A DNA stretch of 64,000 bases from Blastochloris sulfoviridis (GTDB lineage Bacteria > Pseudomonadota > Alphaproteobacteria > Rhizobiales > Xanthobacteraceae): positions 1-64,000 of the forward strand of contig NZ_VWPL01000003.1 in assembly GCF_008630065.1 (NCBI RefSeq), read 5' to 3'. The notes beneath the pieces were generated by a model that did not search any database, was not told the DNA's origin, and saw nothing but the letters and a program-made list of their open reading frames with translations. Shown here in pieces: positions 10,011 through 19,037 of the stretch. How positions within the stretch are numbered: position 1 is the stretch's first letter; each line of letters starts with the position of its first letter. Position numbers and translations under genes: made by a program.

Positions 10011-10945
10011 GAGCAGGATCTCCAGTCGAGAACCATTTTAAGGCAGGTCGGATCGTTGAACGCGGTCCGATACGCCTCGGCGGCATTTTGCGCATCGTCG
10101 CGATGCGTGATCAGCCCGTCGAGCGACAAACGCCCGGACTCGATCAACTGTTTCACCGCCACGAGATCTTCCGGACGCCACTCGGCGGCGACGCGGATGC
10201 GCGCCTCGCGCAGGAAGGCCGGCGGGAAATTGAAGCGCAGCGGCTCCTCATAGAAGCCGGCAAGCACGATCTCGCCGCACGGCGCGAGACGCGCGATCAG
10301 CGTATCCAGAATCGCCGGATCGCCGCTGACGTCGTAAATGGCGTTGTAGTCGTTGCGGGTATCCTCGGACGGGTCGAGCACGCGATAGCGCGTTCCGCCC
10401 TCGGCCCGCGTGGGGTTGCGCTCCCACACCACCGCCGGCCCGCCCGACAGCAGCGCCAGACGCGCCAGCAGGCGGCCCAGCACGCCGTGCCCGACGATCA
10501 GGTCCGGATGGCGCGCGCCTTCGGCGTGGGTGGCGTGATAGGCGGTGGCGGCAAGCGCCAGCAGCACGCCCTGCTCGCCAAGCTGCTCGTCGATCGGCAG
10601 CGCCCGCGACGCCGGCACCACGAGACGGGCGGCCGCGCCGCCGAACAGGCCGCGCACCTCGCCATAGCAGCGGGCACCCGGAACGAACACGCGCTCGCCG
10701 ATCCGTCCGGCGACATTGGCGCCGCCGGCGGCGATGCGCCCCACCGACTCGTAGCCGGGAACCAGCGGATAGCCCATGCCCGGGAAGGGTGGCATGCGGC
10801 CGGAATAGAACAGCCGCTCGGTGCCGGTGCTGATCCCGCTCCACTCGATGTCGACGACCACATCGTCGTCGCCCGGCGGCGTGAGCGCGAGACGGCTCAG
10901 GACGAGCTGTTCCGGCTCCTGTAGCACCACGGCGATCGTGTTCAT
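10007..10945 (-). CDS. bchC: Bacteriochlorophyllide dehydrogenase BchC
   Basis: A 312-residue MDR (zinc-independent alcohol dehydrogenase) family enzyme that oxidises the 3-hydroxyethyl group of 3-hydroxyethyl bacteriochlorophyllide to acetyl. The N-terminal GroES-like part includes ISTGTERLFYSGRMPPFPGMGY and PGYESVGRI, which are typical of BchC; the Rossmann part follows. It is the first gene of the bchCXYZ-puf superoperon and has a recognisable promoter 70-95 nt upstream. No crtF or crtC lies upstream, unlike in Rhodobacter. Confidence 0.96.
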   Translation of the reverse strand: MNTIAVVLQEPEQLVLSRLALTPPGDDDVVVDIEWSGISTGTERLFYSGRMPPFPGMGYPLVPGYESVGRIAAGGANVAGRIGERVFVPGARCYGEVRGLFGGAAARLVVPASRALPIDEQLGEQGVLLALAATAYHATHAEGARHPDLIVGHGVLGRLLARLALLSGGPAVVWERNPTRAEGGTRYRVLDPSEDTRNDYNAIYDVSGDPAILDTLIARLAPCGEIVLAGFYEEPLRFNFPPAFLREARIRVAAEWRPEDLVAVKQLIESGRLSLDGLITHRDDAQNAAEAYRTAFNDPTCLKMVLDWRSCS

Positions 10946-11013
10946 CCAGACACCTAGTAACGGGACACAGAGCGGCTACACAACGAGCGGCTACGCACTG
11001 TAGGGTTATTGTC

Positions 11014-11041
11014 ACTCTAACTTGACGACCCCCCATGTCAA
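11014..11041 (-). promoter_or_regulatory. Putative bchC promoter
   Basis: On the minus strand: TTGACA (11036-11041), a 16-bp spacer, then TAGAGT (11014-11019). The same pair of hexamers with a 17-bp spacer stands before bchF. The -35 box is one half of a perfect CTTGAC-N10-GTCAAG palindrome (11021-11042) and overlaps a PpsR-like site. Sigma-70 assignment is inferred from sequence. Confidence 0.6.
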
Positions 11042-11053
11042 GCGTGACTTACG
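11036..11053. promoter_or_regulatory. Putative PpsR operator at bchC
   Basis: TGTCAAGCGTGACTTACG fits TGT-N12-ACR, one base from the PpsR/CrtJ consensus TGT-N12-ACA. It covers the -35 box of the bchC promoter, so bound PpsR would block polymerase. Its architecture repeats at bchF and crtE. Confidence 0.55.
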
Positions 11054-11612
11054 CCCCCGAACCGCCGCCTGAACCCGCCCCTCGCCGTGCCCGCAAAAAT
11101 CCACCAAAGCCTTGCGGCATAACGAATCCGGGCGAAACCCCTTGGCAGCAAAAGGGTATTCGGTTCCGCCCGACCGCCTTGCCGTCGCCCCTCTCCGGAC
11201 GGTGCCGGGGTGGGTAGGTAGAAGCCGAAATTGACTCTTGCCGATCCCTCGCGAAGCCCGCCCGTTACCTCTGACAAGCCGGCCTGACACGCGCCGGCGC
11301 CCGTCTTCGGATACCGCCGGCGGCGATCGTCGTCCCGGGACCGGCCTCCGTCGTCGTCCCGGGCGCGCGAAAGCGAGACCCGGGGCCCTTCGCAGGAAAG
11401 CGGCCTTTTCGGATGACGATCCCGGATCGCGCGGCTTTCGCCGCTTGCCCGGGATGACGACCGAAATGCGGATGTCGGAATGCGGATGTCGGAATGCGTA
11501 GGGCGCAATAGCGTCAGCGTATTGCGCCAGGAACGCCGGGATATCAGACTGGCGGAATACGCTACGCTATTCCGCCCTACGAAACGTCGGTCCGACGAAA
11601 CGAAAACGCCGC
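11054..11612. repeat. Intergenic palindromic repeats between bchC and crtE
   Basis: A 560-bp spacer without genes. It contains a palindromic element around 11330-11462, with GTCGTCCCGGG-type arms facing CCCGGGATGACGA, a pattern common between genes of Bradyrhizobium and Rhodopseudomonas relatives. It also contains a large inverted repeat at 11498-11580 whose roughly 30-nt arms (GTAGGGCGSAATAGCGT...) match at nearly every base. A 14-bp unit, GCGGATGTCGGAAT, is repeated in tandem near 11469-11497. These could act as transcription ends for the converging or flanking units. Confidence 0.75.
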
Positions 11613-12482
11613 TCAGGCCGCGCGCAGCGCCAAGCTCTTGGGCAGGAAGCGCTTGCCTTCCAGCGAGATCAGGCCGCGCAGCTCGTTCGCCCGCGGGCAG
11701 GCCGGGATGGAATCGACGGCCGCCGCGACCAGCGTGTCGAAGCGCTGGATGGCGCCGGTCACCCCCAGCTCGCGCGCCGCACTCGGGCGGCCGAGCTCGG
11801 CGTCCCGGCCGGCGGGCTTGCCGATCTCCTCGGCGTCGGCGGCGACGTCGCGCAGATCGTCGGCGACCTGGTAGGCCTCGCCCAAACGCTCGCCCAGCGC
11901 CCGCCACGGCTCGGCGTCGTGGCCGGCGGCGGCGGCGCCGGCCACGGTGGCGGCGGCGAACAGGGCGCCGGTCTTGGCGCGGTGATAGGCGGTCAGTTCG
12001 ACCTGCGGCTCGCACTCCCAGGCCTGCCCGGCGATGATGCCGTGGGGCGAACCGACGGCGCCGCTGACGATCGGCAGAAGCCGGGCCAGCCGCTCGGGCG
12101 AGGCGGCGGCGCCGCGGGCCAGCGTCTCGAACGCCAGCACGATCAGCGCGTCGCCGGCCAGCACCGCGACGTTCTCGCCATAGACCTTGTGCACGGTCGG
12201 CTTGCCGCGCCGGATCGGCGCGTCGTCGAAGCACGGCAGGTCGTCATGGATCAGCGAGGCGCAATGCAGAAGCTCGATGGAGGCGGCTGCGGCATCGGCC
12301 AGCGCCGGGTCGTCGTCGCCGCACGCCCAGGCCACCGCCAGACACAGCCGCGGCCGAATCCGCGCCCCACCCGGAAACACCCCATAGCGCAGCGCCTGCG
12401 CCAGGGTCGGCGGGCACCCCTCGGCCTCCGCCGTGACCAGGGCCGCTTCCAGGGCCTCCTCAATGCGCGCCATCGGATCCAT
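11613..12482 (-). CDS. crtE: Geranylgeranyl diphosphate synthase CrtE
   Basis: A 289-residue isoprenyl diphosphate synthase supplying C20 units for carotenoids and for esterifying the pigment. The first aspartate-rich motif is in HDDLPCFDDAPIRRGKPT (about 80-96) and the second in QVADDLRDVAAD (about 215). The short first motif type is that of bacterial FPP/GGPP synthases. It stands alone on the minus strand; two PpsR-like sites lie 30-70 nt upstream. A second Met at codon 4 is a possible alternative start. Confidence 0.9.
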   Translation of the reverse strand: MDPMARIEEALEAALVTAEAEGCPPTLAQALRYGVFPGGARIRPRLCLAVAWACGDDDPALADAAAASIELLHCASLIHDDLPCFDDAPIRRGKPTVHKVYGENVAVLAGDALIVLAFETLARGAAASPERLARLLPIVSGAVGSPHGIIAGQAWECEPQVELTAYHRAKTGALFAAATVAGAAAAGHDAEPWRALGERLGEAYQVADDLRDVAADAEEIGKPAGRDAELGRPSAARELGVTGAIQRFDTLVAAAVDSIPACPRANELRGLISLEGKRFLPKSLALRAA

Positions 12483-12510
12483 GATGCACTCCGCCTGGAA
12501 GGCCCAGCAG

Positions 12511-12528
12511 TGTCACAATGTTTTGTCA
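12511..12528. promoter_or_regulatory. Putative second PpsR site at crtE
   Basis: TGTCACAATGTTTTGTCA fits TGT-N12-ACA with one mismatch (TCA for ACA). It lies 8 bp from a perfect site, an arrangement seen where PpsR binds cooperatively to paired palindromes. Confidence 0.45.
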
Positions 12529-12536
12529 GCCGCAGG

Positions 12537-12554
12537 TGTCAAACAGGATGGACA
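12537..12554. promoter_or_regulatory. Putative PpsR operator at crtE
   Basis: TGTCAAACAGGATGGACA is a perfect TGT-N12-ACA match 55 nt upstream of the crtE start. Its left half is the complement of TTGACA on the crtE strand, as at bchC and bchF, although the -10 element downstream (CATTGT) is weak. Confidence 0.65.
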
Positions 12555-12715
12555 GGCCGCGAAGTGGTGTCAATGAGCAATCTGCCGTGGCTCCGGCCGC
12601 CCCGCCGGCCCGTCCGGCGCGCGTCGACATCCCGCGCATGAACCGCCGGCGCCGCTTTACCGGACGGTAGGAAAAACCCGTCACATCAATCCCCGGCGCA
12701 ACAGGGAGCCGGCGC

Positions 12716-13498
12716 GTGATCGAATCCTGGCTTGATCTCCCCACGGCGGGGATGTTTGCCGTGCTGGTCGCCTTCTATGCGGCGACCGGCACGCTGTTCG
12801 TCTGGCTCACCTCGTCCTCGCCGGTGCACGGCAAGTTCAAAACCTTCGTCGGCGTCGCGGCCCCCTTCATCAGCACGGTCAGCGTGCTGTTCTCGCTGCT
12901 GACCGGCTTCCTCGCCAGCGACATCTCCGACCGCAACCGGCAGGCCTGGCGGGCGGTCCACAGCGAGTCCAGCGCCACCGAGACACTTCATACTCTGAGC
13001 CTGACCGCGGGCGACGACATGGCCCGCATCCGCGGCCCGCTCCGGGTCTATCTGCAGTCGGTGCTGACCGACGACTGGCCGCGCATGGCCGACGGCGACC
13101 GCGCCCCCGACACCGACGCCGCCTTCGAAGCCCTGCTGCGCGAGGTGAGCAACCCCAAGGTCGCCCAGGCCGCCGGCCCGGCGGTGCATGCCGCGCTGCT
13201 CAATGCGGTGATCCGCATCCGCGACGCCCGCGCCGACCGGCTGGCGCTGGCCTCCGACCGCACCAACGACATCAAGTGGCTCACCGTGCTGATCCTGGGG
13301 ATCATCACCCAGTTCGCCATCGCGCTGGTGCATCTGGAGCGGCCGCGCGCCCATGGCGCCGGGGTCGCGGTGTTCTCGCTCGCCGCCATCGTCGCGCTGG
13401 GGCTGATCGCGCTGCAGGAGCACCCGTTCAACGGCGCCATCCGCATCTCGCCGGCCCCCTTGGAGAACGCCCTGGCAACCGTTTCCAGGCCCGGGTGA
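12716..13498 (+). CDS. DUF4239-like membrane protein
   Basis: A 260-residue membrane protein of unknown function. Two hydrophobic helices lie near the N-terminus (about 11-32 and 43-66), then a 110-residue soluble part rich in charged residues, then two more helices (about 183-205 and 212-232). This 2+2 layout fits the DUF4239 family. It starts with GTG; a GGGAG lies about 10 nt upstream. It is placed between crtE and the IspH-like gene without overlap to either, so a link to photosynthesis is only positional. Confidence 0.7.
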   Translation: MIESWLDLPTAGMFAVLVAFYAATGTLFVWLTSSSPVHGKFKTFVGVAAPFISTVSVLFSLLTGFLASDISDRNRQAWRAVHSESSATETLHTLSLTAGDDMARIRGPLRVYLQSVLTDDWPRMADGDRAPDTDAAFEALLREVSNPKVAQAAGPAVHAALLNAVIRIRDARADRLALASDRTNDIKWLTVLILGIITQFAIALVHLERPRAHGAGVAVFSLAAIVALGLIALQEHPFNGAIRISPAPLENALATVSRPG

Positions 13499-13646
13499 GT
13501 CTGTCGGAACCCGGATGACGCTGCGGCCGCGCCAGGGTAGAGGCAGCCGGGCACCGCAATCTGTCAAGCGGGCGAGACATGCGGGGTGACGCGGCAGGCT
13601 GACACATGCTAGCGTGCCGCCGCGTCCCGGGAGCAAGCGTACCGTC

Positions 13647-14684
13647 ATGCCGGCGAACGGAACACCCCTTCGGGTATTTCTGACCAAGCCATGCGGCGTC
13701 TGTGCGGGTGTTCGCCGCGCGGCAGAGACCGTCGAGCGGGCGCTCGCGGTCTATGGGCCGCCGGTCTATGTCCGGCACGAGATCATTCATGACCGCCACG
13801 TCGTCGACGGCCTGCGGGCGCGCGGCGCGGTGTTCGTCGACGACCTCGCCGAGGTGCCCGATGGCGCCCTGGTGGTGTTCGGCGCCCACGGCGTCGCCGA
13901 GGACATCGAGCACGATTGCGAGCGGCGCGGCCACGACGTGGTCGACGCCACCTGCCCGCTGGTGCTGAAGCTCCACAAGGAGGCGCGCCGCTTCGCCGAG
14001 CGTGCCTACGATGTCGTGCTGATCGGCCGGCCGGGCGACGACGAGGTCGAGGGCATCGCCAGCCGCATTCCCGGCCGCGTCCATGTGGTGTCGCAGGTCG
14101 CCGATGTCGGCCGGCTGGAGGTCGCCGATCCCGCCCGCGTCGCCTGCATCATGCAGACCACGCTCGGCGGCGTCGATACCCAGGACATCGTCGCGGCCCT
14201 CAAGCACCGGTTTCCGCGCCTCGCCGCGCCGGACGGCGACGCCTGCTCGGCCGTCCATGACCGCCAGAAGGCGGCGCTCAGGCTCGCCCGCCGCGTCGAG
14301 GCGGTGTTCGTGGTCGGCACCTCGTCGTCGACCACCACTCGCCGCCTCACGGAGATCGTCGCCGCCAGCGGCGTGCCGACCCGGCTGGTCGAGACGGCCG
14401 CCGCGATCGATCCCGCCGCCCTCGACGGCCTGACCACGGTCGGCCTTGCCGCCGGCCCCTCCACGCCCGACGCGTTGATCGAGGCGGTCTTGGCGCGCAT
14501 CAAGGCGCTGCGGGCGGTCGAGCTCGACGTGCTCGACGGTCCCGAGGAGCACGTCCGCTTCCGCCTGCCGTCCCGCCTGCGCCACGCCGGCGAGCGGCCC
14601 CAGGCGGCCGGCCCAAGCTCCGGCTACCCCGGTCCCGGCGGCGCCCCGCTCGGCCGCGGCGCCGCGCTGTCACAGGATCGCTGA
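13647..14684 (+). CDS. IspH/LytB-like protein with altered active site
   Basis: A 345-residue homologue of 4-hydroxy-3-methylbut-2-enyl diphosphate reductase, the last enzyme of the MEP isoprenoid pathway. The three cluster-binding cysteines are kept (about C19 in GVCAGV, C103 in DATCPLV, and DACSAVHDRQ), as are the substrate histidines in HEIIHDR and FGAHGV and the QTTL motif. But the GHxGHPEVEG loop reads GRPGDDEVEG, replacing the E. coli His124 equivalent by Asp131, and the KNSSNSNR loop reads SSSTTTRR. It may be a paralogue with another function or a divergent enzyme. About 35 C-terminal residues are a low-complexity tail. It lies just before bchI and could supply isoprenoid precursor or do something else. 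Confidence 0.75.
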   Translation: MPANGTPLRVFLTKPCGVCAGVRRAAETVERALAVYGPPVYVRHEIIHDRHVVDGLRARGAVFVDDLAEVPDGALVVFGAHGVAEDIEHDCERRGHDVVDATCPLVLKLHKEARRFAERAYDVVLIGRPGDDEVEGIASRIPGRVHVVSQVADVGRLEVADPARVACIMQTTLGGVDTQDIVAALKHRFPRLAAPDGDACSAVHDRQKAALRLARRVEAVFVVGTSSSTTTRRLTEIVAASGVPTRLVETAAAIDPAALDGLTTVGLAAGPSTPDALIEAVLARIKALRAVELDVLDGPEEHVRFRLPSRLRHAGERPQAAGPSSGYPGPGGAPLGRGAALSQDR

Positions 14685-15121
14685 AGCCTTGTCCACGACA
14701 GGTGGGAGCCGGTTTTTTGCGTCAGGACATGCAGGAGATCAAAAGCCAGGAGCGTCCGCTCGGCGACGTTCGGACCGGTGGAGCTTCGATGCGCCATCCG
14801 GCGCGGCGGGCCGGGTCTCGCAATCCGATCGCCAGGATCCCGGCCTCGACGGAGGACGCGGTCTGGCGCGCGTTTCAGCCCATCACGCCATGACGGCCCG
14901 GAAACCATGGGAGAGAGCGCCTTTGGCGGGAGCGGATGCCGATTCTGCGGGAAAGACCTGACAAGACAGACGGTTGGCGCTATTGCGCCAATCCGGATTC
15001 CGCTGGAGAACCGGCCGCGGAGTCTGTTTCGGACTTGATTGCTGCCGTCTTGCCGTCCACACCGCAGGCGGCTCGGCCCCATTATGTCGATCGGCCTACC
15101 GCGCCGCCCTACGGAGTGACC
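14685..15121. other. Spacer upstream of bchI
   Basis: 437 bases. An open frame in phase with bchI begins at 14936, but its 62 extra codons do not resemble BchI. Around 14690-14790 lies what looks like a degraded copy of the dispersed palindromic repeat found elsewhere in this window (GTGGGAGCCGGTTTTTTGCG, then GAGCGTCCG facing CGGACC). I see no clear promoter or PpsR site. Confidence 0.5.
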
Positions 15122-16150
15122 ATGCGCGTCGTGTTTCCCTTCACCGCCATCGTCGGCCAGGAGGAAATGAAGCTTGCCCTCCTGATCGCCGCCGTCGACC
15201 CGTCGGTCGGCGGCGTGCTCGCCTTCGGCGATCGCGGCACCGGCAAGTCCACCGCCGTCCGGGCGCTCGCCGCCCTGCTGCCCAAGATGAAGGCCATCGT
15301 CGGCTGTCCCTATGGCTGCGATCCGGCCACGCCCGGCACCCACTGCTATTCGTGCCGCGAACGGGTGGCCAATGGCGAGACGCTGAAATCCAAGCAGATT
15401 CCGGTGCCGGTGGTCGACCTGCCGCTCGGCGCCACCGAGGACCGGGTGGTCGGCGCGCTGGATCTGGAGCGCGCTTTGGCCAAGGGCGAGAAGGCGTTCG
15501 AGCCCGGCCTCTTGGCCCGCGCCCACCGCGGCTTTCTCTATATCGACGAGGTCAACCTGCTGGAGGACCACCTTGTCGACCTGCTGCTCGACGTCGCCGC
15601 CTCCGGCGAGAACGTGGTCGAGCGCGAGGGCCTGTCGATCCGCCATCCGGCGCGCTTCGTGCTGATCGGCTCGGGCAACCCCGAGGAGGGCGAGTTGCGC
15701 CCGCAATTGCTCGACCGCTTCGGCCTGTCGGTCGAAGTCAAGACGCCCGAGGACATCAAGACCCGCATCGAGGTGGTCCGCCGCCGCGATGCCTTCGAGC
15801 ACGATCCGGAAGGCTACGTCGCCCACTGGAAGAAGCACGACGAGAAGATCAGGAAGAAGCTTTCCACCGCACGCGAGCGCCTGCCCGACGTCAAGGTGCC
15901 CGACGCCGCGCTGGAGCGCGCCGCGACGCTGTGCATGTCGCTCGGCACCGACGGCCTGCGCGGCGAGCTGACGCTGATCCGCGCCGGCCGCGCGCTGGCG
16001 GCGCTCGACGGCGCCGACGAAGTCACCGACGACCAGCTCAAGCGTGTCGCGCCCTCGGCGCTGCGCCATCGCCTGCGCCGCAATCCGCTCGACGAGGTCG
16101 GCTCGACCGTGCGCGTCGAGCGCGCCGTGACGGAGATGTTCGGGGCATGA
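15122..16150 (+). CDS. bchI: Magnesium chelatase ATPase subunit BchI
   Basis: A 342-residue AAA+ protein. It forms a hexameric ring with BchD and drives Mg2+ insertion into protoporphyrin IX by BchH. Walker [10 protein letters not shown] is at about 36-44 and Walker [14 protein letters not shown] at about 137-148; four cysteines stand in [18 protein letters not shown] (about 61-78). The start was set at [15 protein letters not shown] because family members begin directly with this motif. It overlaps bchD by 4 nt. Confidence 0.96.
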   Translation: MRVVFPFTAIVGQEEMKLALLIAAVDPSVGGVLAFGDRGTGKSTAVRALAALLPKMKAIVGCPYGCDPATPGTHCYSCRERVANGETLKSKQIPVPVVDLPLGATEDRVVGALDLERALAKGEKAFEPGLLARAHRGFLYIDEVNLLEDHLVDLLLDVAASGENVVEREGLSIRHPARFVLIGSGNPEEGELRPQLLDRFGLSVEVKTPEDIKTRIEVVRRRDAFEHDPEGYVAHWKKHDEKIRKKLSTARERLPDVKVPDAALERAATLCMSLGTDGLRGELTLIRAGRALAALDGADEVTDDQLKRVAPSALRHRLRRNPLDEVGSTVRVERAVTEMFGA

Positions 16151-17976
16151 GCGAGCCGGCAGGCACCGCCTCGCCATGGGTGGACGCGGTCCGGGCCGCG
16201 GCGCTGTTTGCGGTCGATCCCATCGGTCTCGTCGGCATCGTGCTGCGCGCCCATGCCGGCCCGGTGCGCGACCGCTGGCTCGATCACGTCCGCGACCTCC
16301 TGCCCACGAGCGTGCCGGTGCGCCGGCTGCCCTTGCACATCACCGACGCCCGCCTGCTCGGCGGGCTCGATCTCGCCGCGACGCTCGCGGCCGGCCGGCC
16401 GGTGGCCGAGCAGGGCCTGCTCGCCGACGTCGATGGCGGCGTGCTGATCGCGGCGATGGCCGAGCGCATGGCCGGCGGCACCGCCGCGCGCCTCTCCGCG
16501 ACGCTCGACACCGGCGAGGTGGTGCTGGAGCGCGACGGCCTCGCCATGCGCTTCGATACCCGCTTCGGCGTGATCGCGCTCGACGAGGGGCTCACCCCCG
16601 ACGAGCGCCCGCCCGGCGCGCTGCTCGACCGGCTGGGCATCCGGCTCGACCTCTCGATGGTCTCCACCCGCGACGCCATCGAGCAGTTCTACGAATCCGA
16701 AGACATCGTCGAGGCGCGTGCGCGGCTGGCGTCGATCGCGGTGGGCGACGACGTCATCGAGGCGATGGTCGGCGTCGCCGTCCAGCTCGGCATCGATTCG
16801 CTGCGCGCCCCCCTGCTGGCGCTCGCCGCCGCCCGCGCCTCGGCGGCGCTGGACGAGCGCGACGCCATCGGGCCGGAGGATGCGGCGCTGGCCGCGCGCC
16901 TGGTGTTCGGCGCCCGCGCCACCCGCCTGCCGCCGATGGAGGAGCCGCCGCCGCCGCCCGACCAGCCCGACGAGGACGAGCCCGAGCCGCCCGACCAAAG
17001 CGAGGAGGAGGAGGCCGACGTCCAGCCGCTGGAGGATCTGCTGCTCGAAGCCGCCAAGGCGGCGATTCCCGCCGGCCTCCTGGCGCAGCTCAAGATGTTC
17101 GGCGGCCGCCAGCGCCAGCGCTCCTCCGGCAAGGCCGGCGAGCTGCACCAGTCGAAGCTGCGCGGCCGGCCGATCGGCTCCCGCCGCGGCGATCCGCGGG
17201 CCGGCGTGCGCATCAACGTGGTCGAGACCCTGCGCTCGGCCGCGCCGTGGCAGAAGCTGCGCCGCGGCGAGGCGGGCGAGCCCGTGCCCGTCGCGGGCAA
17301 GGGCAAGGGCAAGGGCGCGCCGGTGCGTCCCCAGCCGCGCGTCGAGGTGCGGCGCGACGATTTCCGCGTCACCCGCTACAAGCACCGCTCCGAGACCACC
17401 ACCATCTTCGTGGTCGACGCCTCCGGCTCCACCGCGCTGAACCGCCTCGCCGAGGCCAAGGGCGCGGTCGAGCTGCTGCTCGCCGACTGCTACGTGCGGC
17501 GCGACCAGGTGGCGATGCTGGCCTTCCGCGGCAAGGACGCGGAGCTGCTGCTGCCGCCGACCCGCTCGCTGTTCCGCGCCAAGAAGTGCCTTGCCGCGCT
17601 GCCCGGCGGCGGCGGCACGCCGCTCGCTGCCGGCATCATCTCGGCGGCGCTCCTGGCCGAGGACATCCGCCGCCGCGGCCAGACGCCGACCATCGTCTTC
17701 CTCACCGACGGCCGCGGCAACATCGCCCGCGACGGCAGCCCCGGCCGCCCCAAGGCCGAGGAGGATGCGCTGGCCGCCGCCAAGCTGGTGCGCAGCGCCA
17801 ACCTCACCGCGCTCCTGGTCGACAATTCCCCGCACGCCGAGCCGCGGGCGAGGAAGCTCGCCGGCGAGATGGGGGCGATGTATGTCGCGCTGCCCTATGC
17901 CGATGCCGGCGCCATCTCCGCCGCGGTGCGCGCGACCGTGCTGCCGGCCCAGCGCAACGGGGCGCCCGCGCGATGA
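16147..17976 (+). CDS. bchD: Magnesium chelatase subunit BchD
   Basis: A 609-residue protein with an inactive AAA+-like N-terminal domain (about 1-260), a proline- and acid-rich linker (about 265-300, rich in [12 protein letters not shown] and SEEEE) and a C-terminal VWA/integrin I domain with a MIDAS motif DASGST at about 424. It is the platform for the BchI ring and docks on BchH. Start and stop overlap both neighbours by 4 nt (bchI-bchD-bchO), so translation is coupled. Confidence 0.96.
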   Translation: MSEPAGTASPWVDAVRAAALFAVDPIGLVGIVLRAHAGPVRDRWLDHVRDLLPTSVPVRRLPLHITDARLLGGLDLAATLAAGRPVAEQGLLADVDGGVLIAAMAERMAGGTAARLSATLDTGEVVLERDGLAMRFDTRFGVIALDEGLTPDERPPGALLDRLGIRLDLSMVSTRDAIEQFYESEDIVEARARLASIAVGDDVIEAMVGVAVQLGIDSLRAPLLALAAARASAALDERDAIGPEDAALAARLVFGARATRLPPMEEPPPPPDQPDEDEPEPPDQSEEEEADVQPLEDLLLEAAKAAIPAGLLAQLKMFGGRQRQRSSGKAGELHQSKLRGRPIGSRRGDPRAGVRINVVETLRSAAPWQKLRRGEAGEPVPVAGKGKGKGAPVRPQPRVEVRRDDFRVTRYKHRSETTTIFVVDASGSTALNRLAEAKGAVELLLADCYVRRDQVAMLAFRGKDAELLLPPTRSLFRAKKCLAALPGGGGTPLAAGIISAALLAEDIRRRGQTPTIVFLTDGRGNIARDGSPGRPKAEEDALAAAKLVRSANLTALLVDNSPHAEPRARKLAGEMGAMYVALPYADAGAISAAVRATVLPAQRNGAPAR

Positions 17977-18857
17977 GCAGGCTCGCGTGGAACCGCGACG
18001 GGCTCGATTGGCCGAACCGCTCGGCCAGCCGCTTCGTCCACGCCTCCGGCTTCGACTGGCACGTCCAGGTGATGGGCAACGGGCCGGTGCTGCTGCTGCT
18101 GCACGGCACGGGGGCAGCCACCCACAGCTGGGGCGGGCTGCTGCCGCTGCTGGCAGAGCATTTCACCGTGGTGGCGCCGGACCTGCCGGGCCACGGCTTC
18201 TCCAGCTTCCCGCGCACCAACAAGCTGTCGATCCACGGCATGTCGCATGCGCTGGGCGATCTGCTGCGGGCGATGAAGCTGTCGCCGGCGATCTGCGCCG
18301 GCCATTCGGCGGGAATGGCGGCAATCGCCCGCATGACGCTCGACAATCTGATCCAGCCGCGCCTGATCATCGGCATCAATGCCGCGCTGATGCCGTTCCG
18401 CGGGCTGGCGGGGCAGATCATCATCCCGATGGCCCAGCTTCTCTTCCGCAACCCGCTGATGGCCTATGTCTATGCGTGGAACGCCGATCCGGCGACGGTG
18501 GAGAAGGTGATCACCGCCACCGGCTCGACCATCGATCCCAAGAACCTGCAGCTCTATGTGCGGCTGTTCCAGAACCGCGGCCACGTCGCCGGCGCGCTCG
18601 GCATGATGGCGCGCTGGAACCTCACCCATCTGGTGCGCGACCTGCCGCGGCTGAAGACACCCGTCTCGCTGATCGTCGGACGCAACGACCGCACCATCCC
18701 GCCCGAAGAGGCCGCCGAAGTCACCGAGAAGCTGCTGCCGCACGCCAAGATCATCCCGGTCAAGGGCGTCGGACATCTCGCCCACGAAGAAAATCCCAGG
18801 GAAATCGCCCATGTCATCGTCGAGGAGGCCCGCGCCGCCGGCATCCTGGCGGCGTGA
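17973..18857 (+). CDS. bchO: Alpha/beta hydrolase BchO
   Basis: A 294-residue alpha/beta-fold hydrolase that always accompanies bchID in purple bacteria; its exact role in Mg-chelatase action is not settled. LLHGTGAATHSW forms the oxyanion region (about 43-54), the nucleophile elbow is GHSAG (about 111-115), the acid is probably Asp in VGRNDRTIP, and the catalytic His is in GVGHLAHEENP. Third gene of bchIDO, with ATGA overlap to bchD. Confidence 0.94.
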   Translation: MSRLAWNRDGLDWPNRSASRFVHASGFDWHVQVMGNGPVLLLLHGTGAATHSWGGLLPLLAEHFTVVAPDLPGHGFSSFPRTNKLSIHGMSHALGDLLRAMKLSPAICAGHSAGMAAIARMTLDNLIQPRLIIGINAALMPFRGLAGQIIIPMAQLLFRNPLMAYVYAWNADPATVEKVITATGSTIDPKNLQLYVRLFQNRGHVAGALGMMARWNLTHLVRDLPRLKTPVSLIVGRNDRTIPPEEAAEVTEKLLPHAKIIPVKGVGHLAHEENPREIAHVIVEEARAAGILAA

Positions 18858-19037
18858 CGTCATCGCCAGCCCTCCATCCCGGCCGCGCCGCGATGGGCGT
18901 GATTTGTGCCGGGACCGCGCGCGGCATTGCGACCGCGGTGGCGTGCGCACGGCGCGGCCCGCGGGCCGCAAGCCCCCCTTTCCAACAACACCCCGCCGAC
19001 CCACTGACTGGTCCGCGCCATTCAGAGGAGAATTGTC

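Noticed and set aside
14936-15121. 62-codon N-terminal extension of BchI
   Set aside because: Residues before [13 protein letters not shown] do not resemble BchI, and family members start at this motif.
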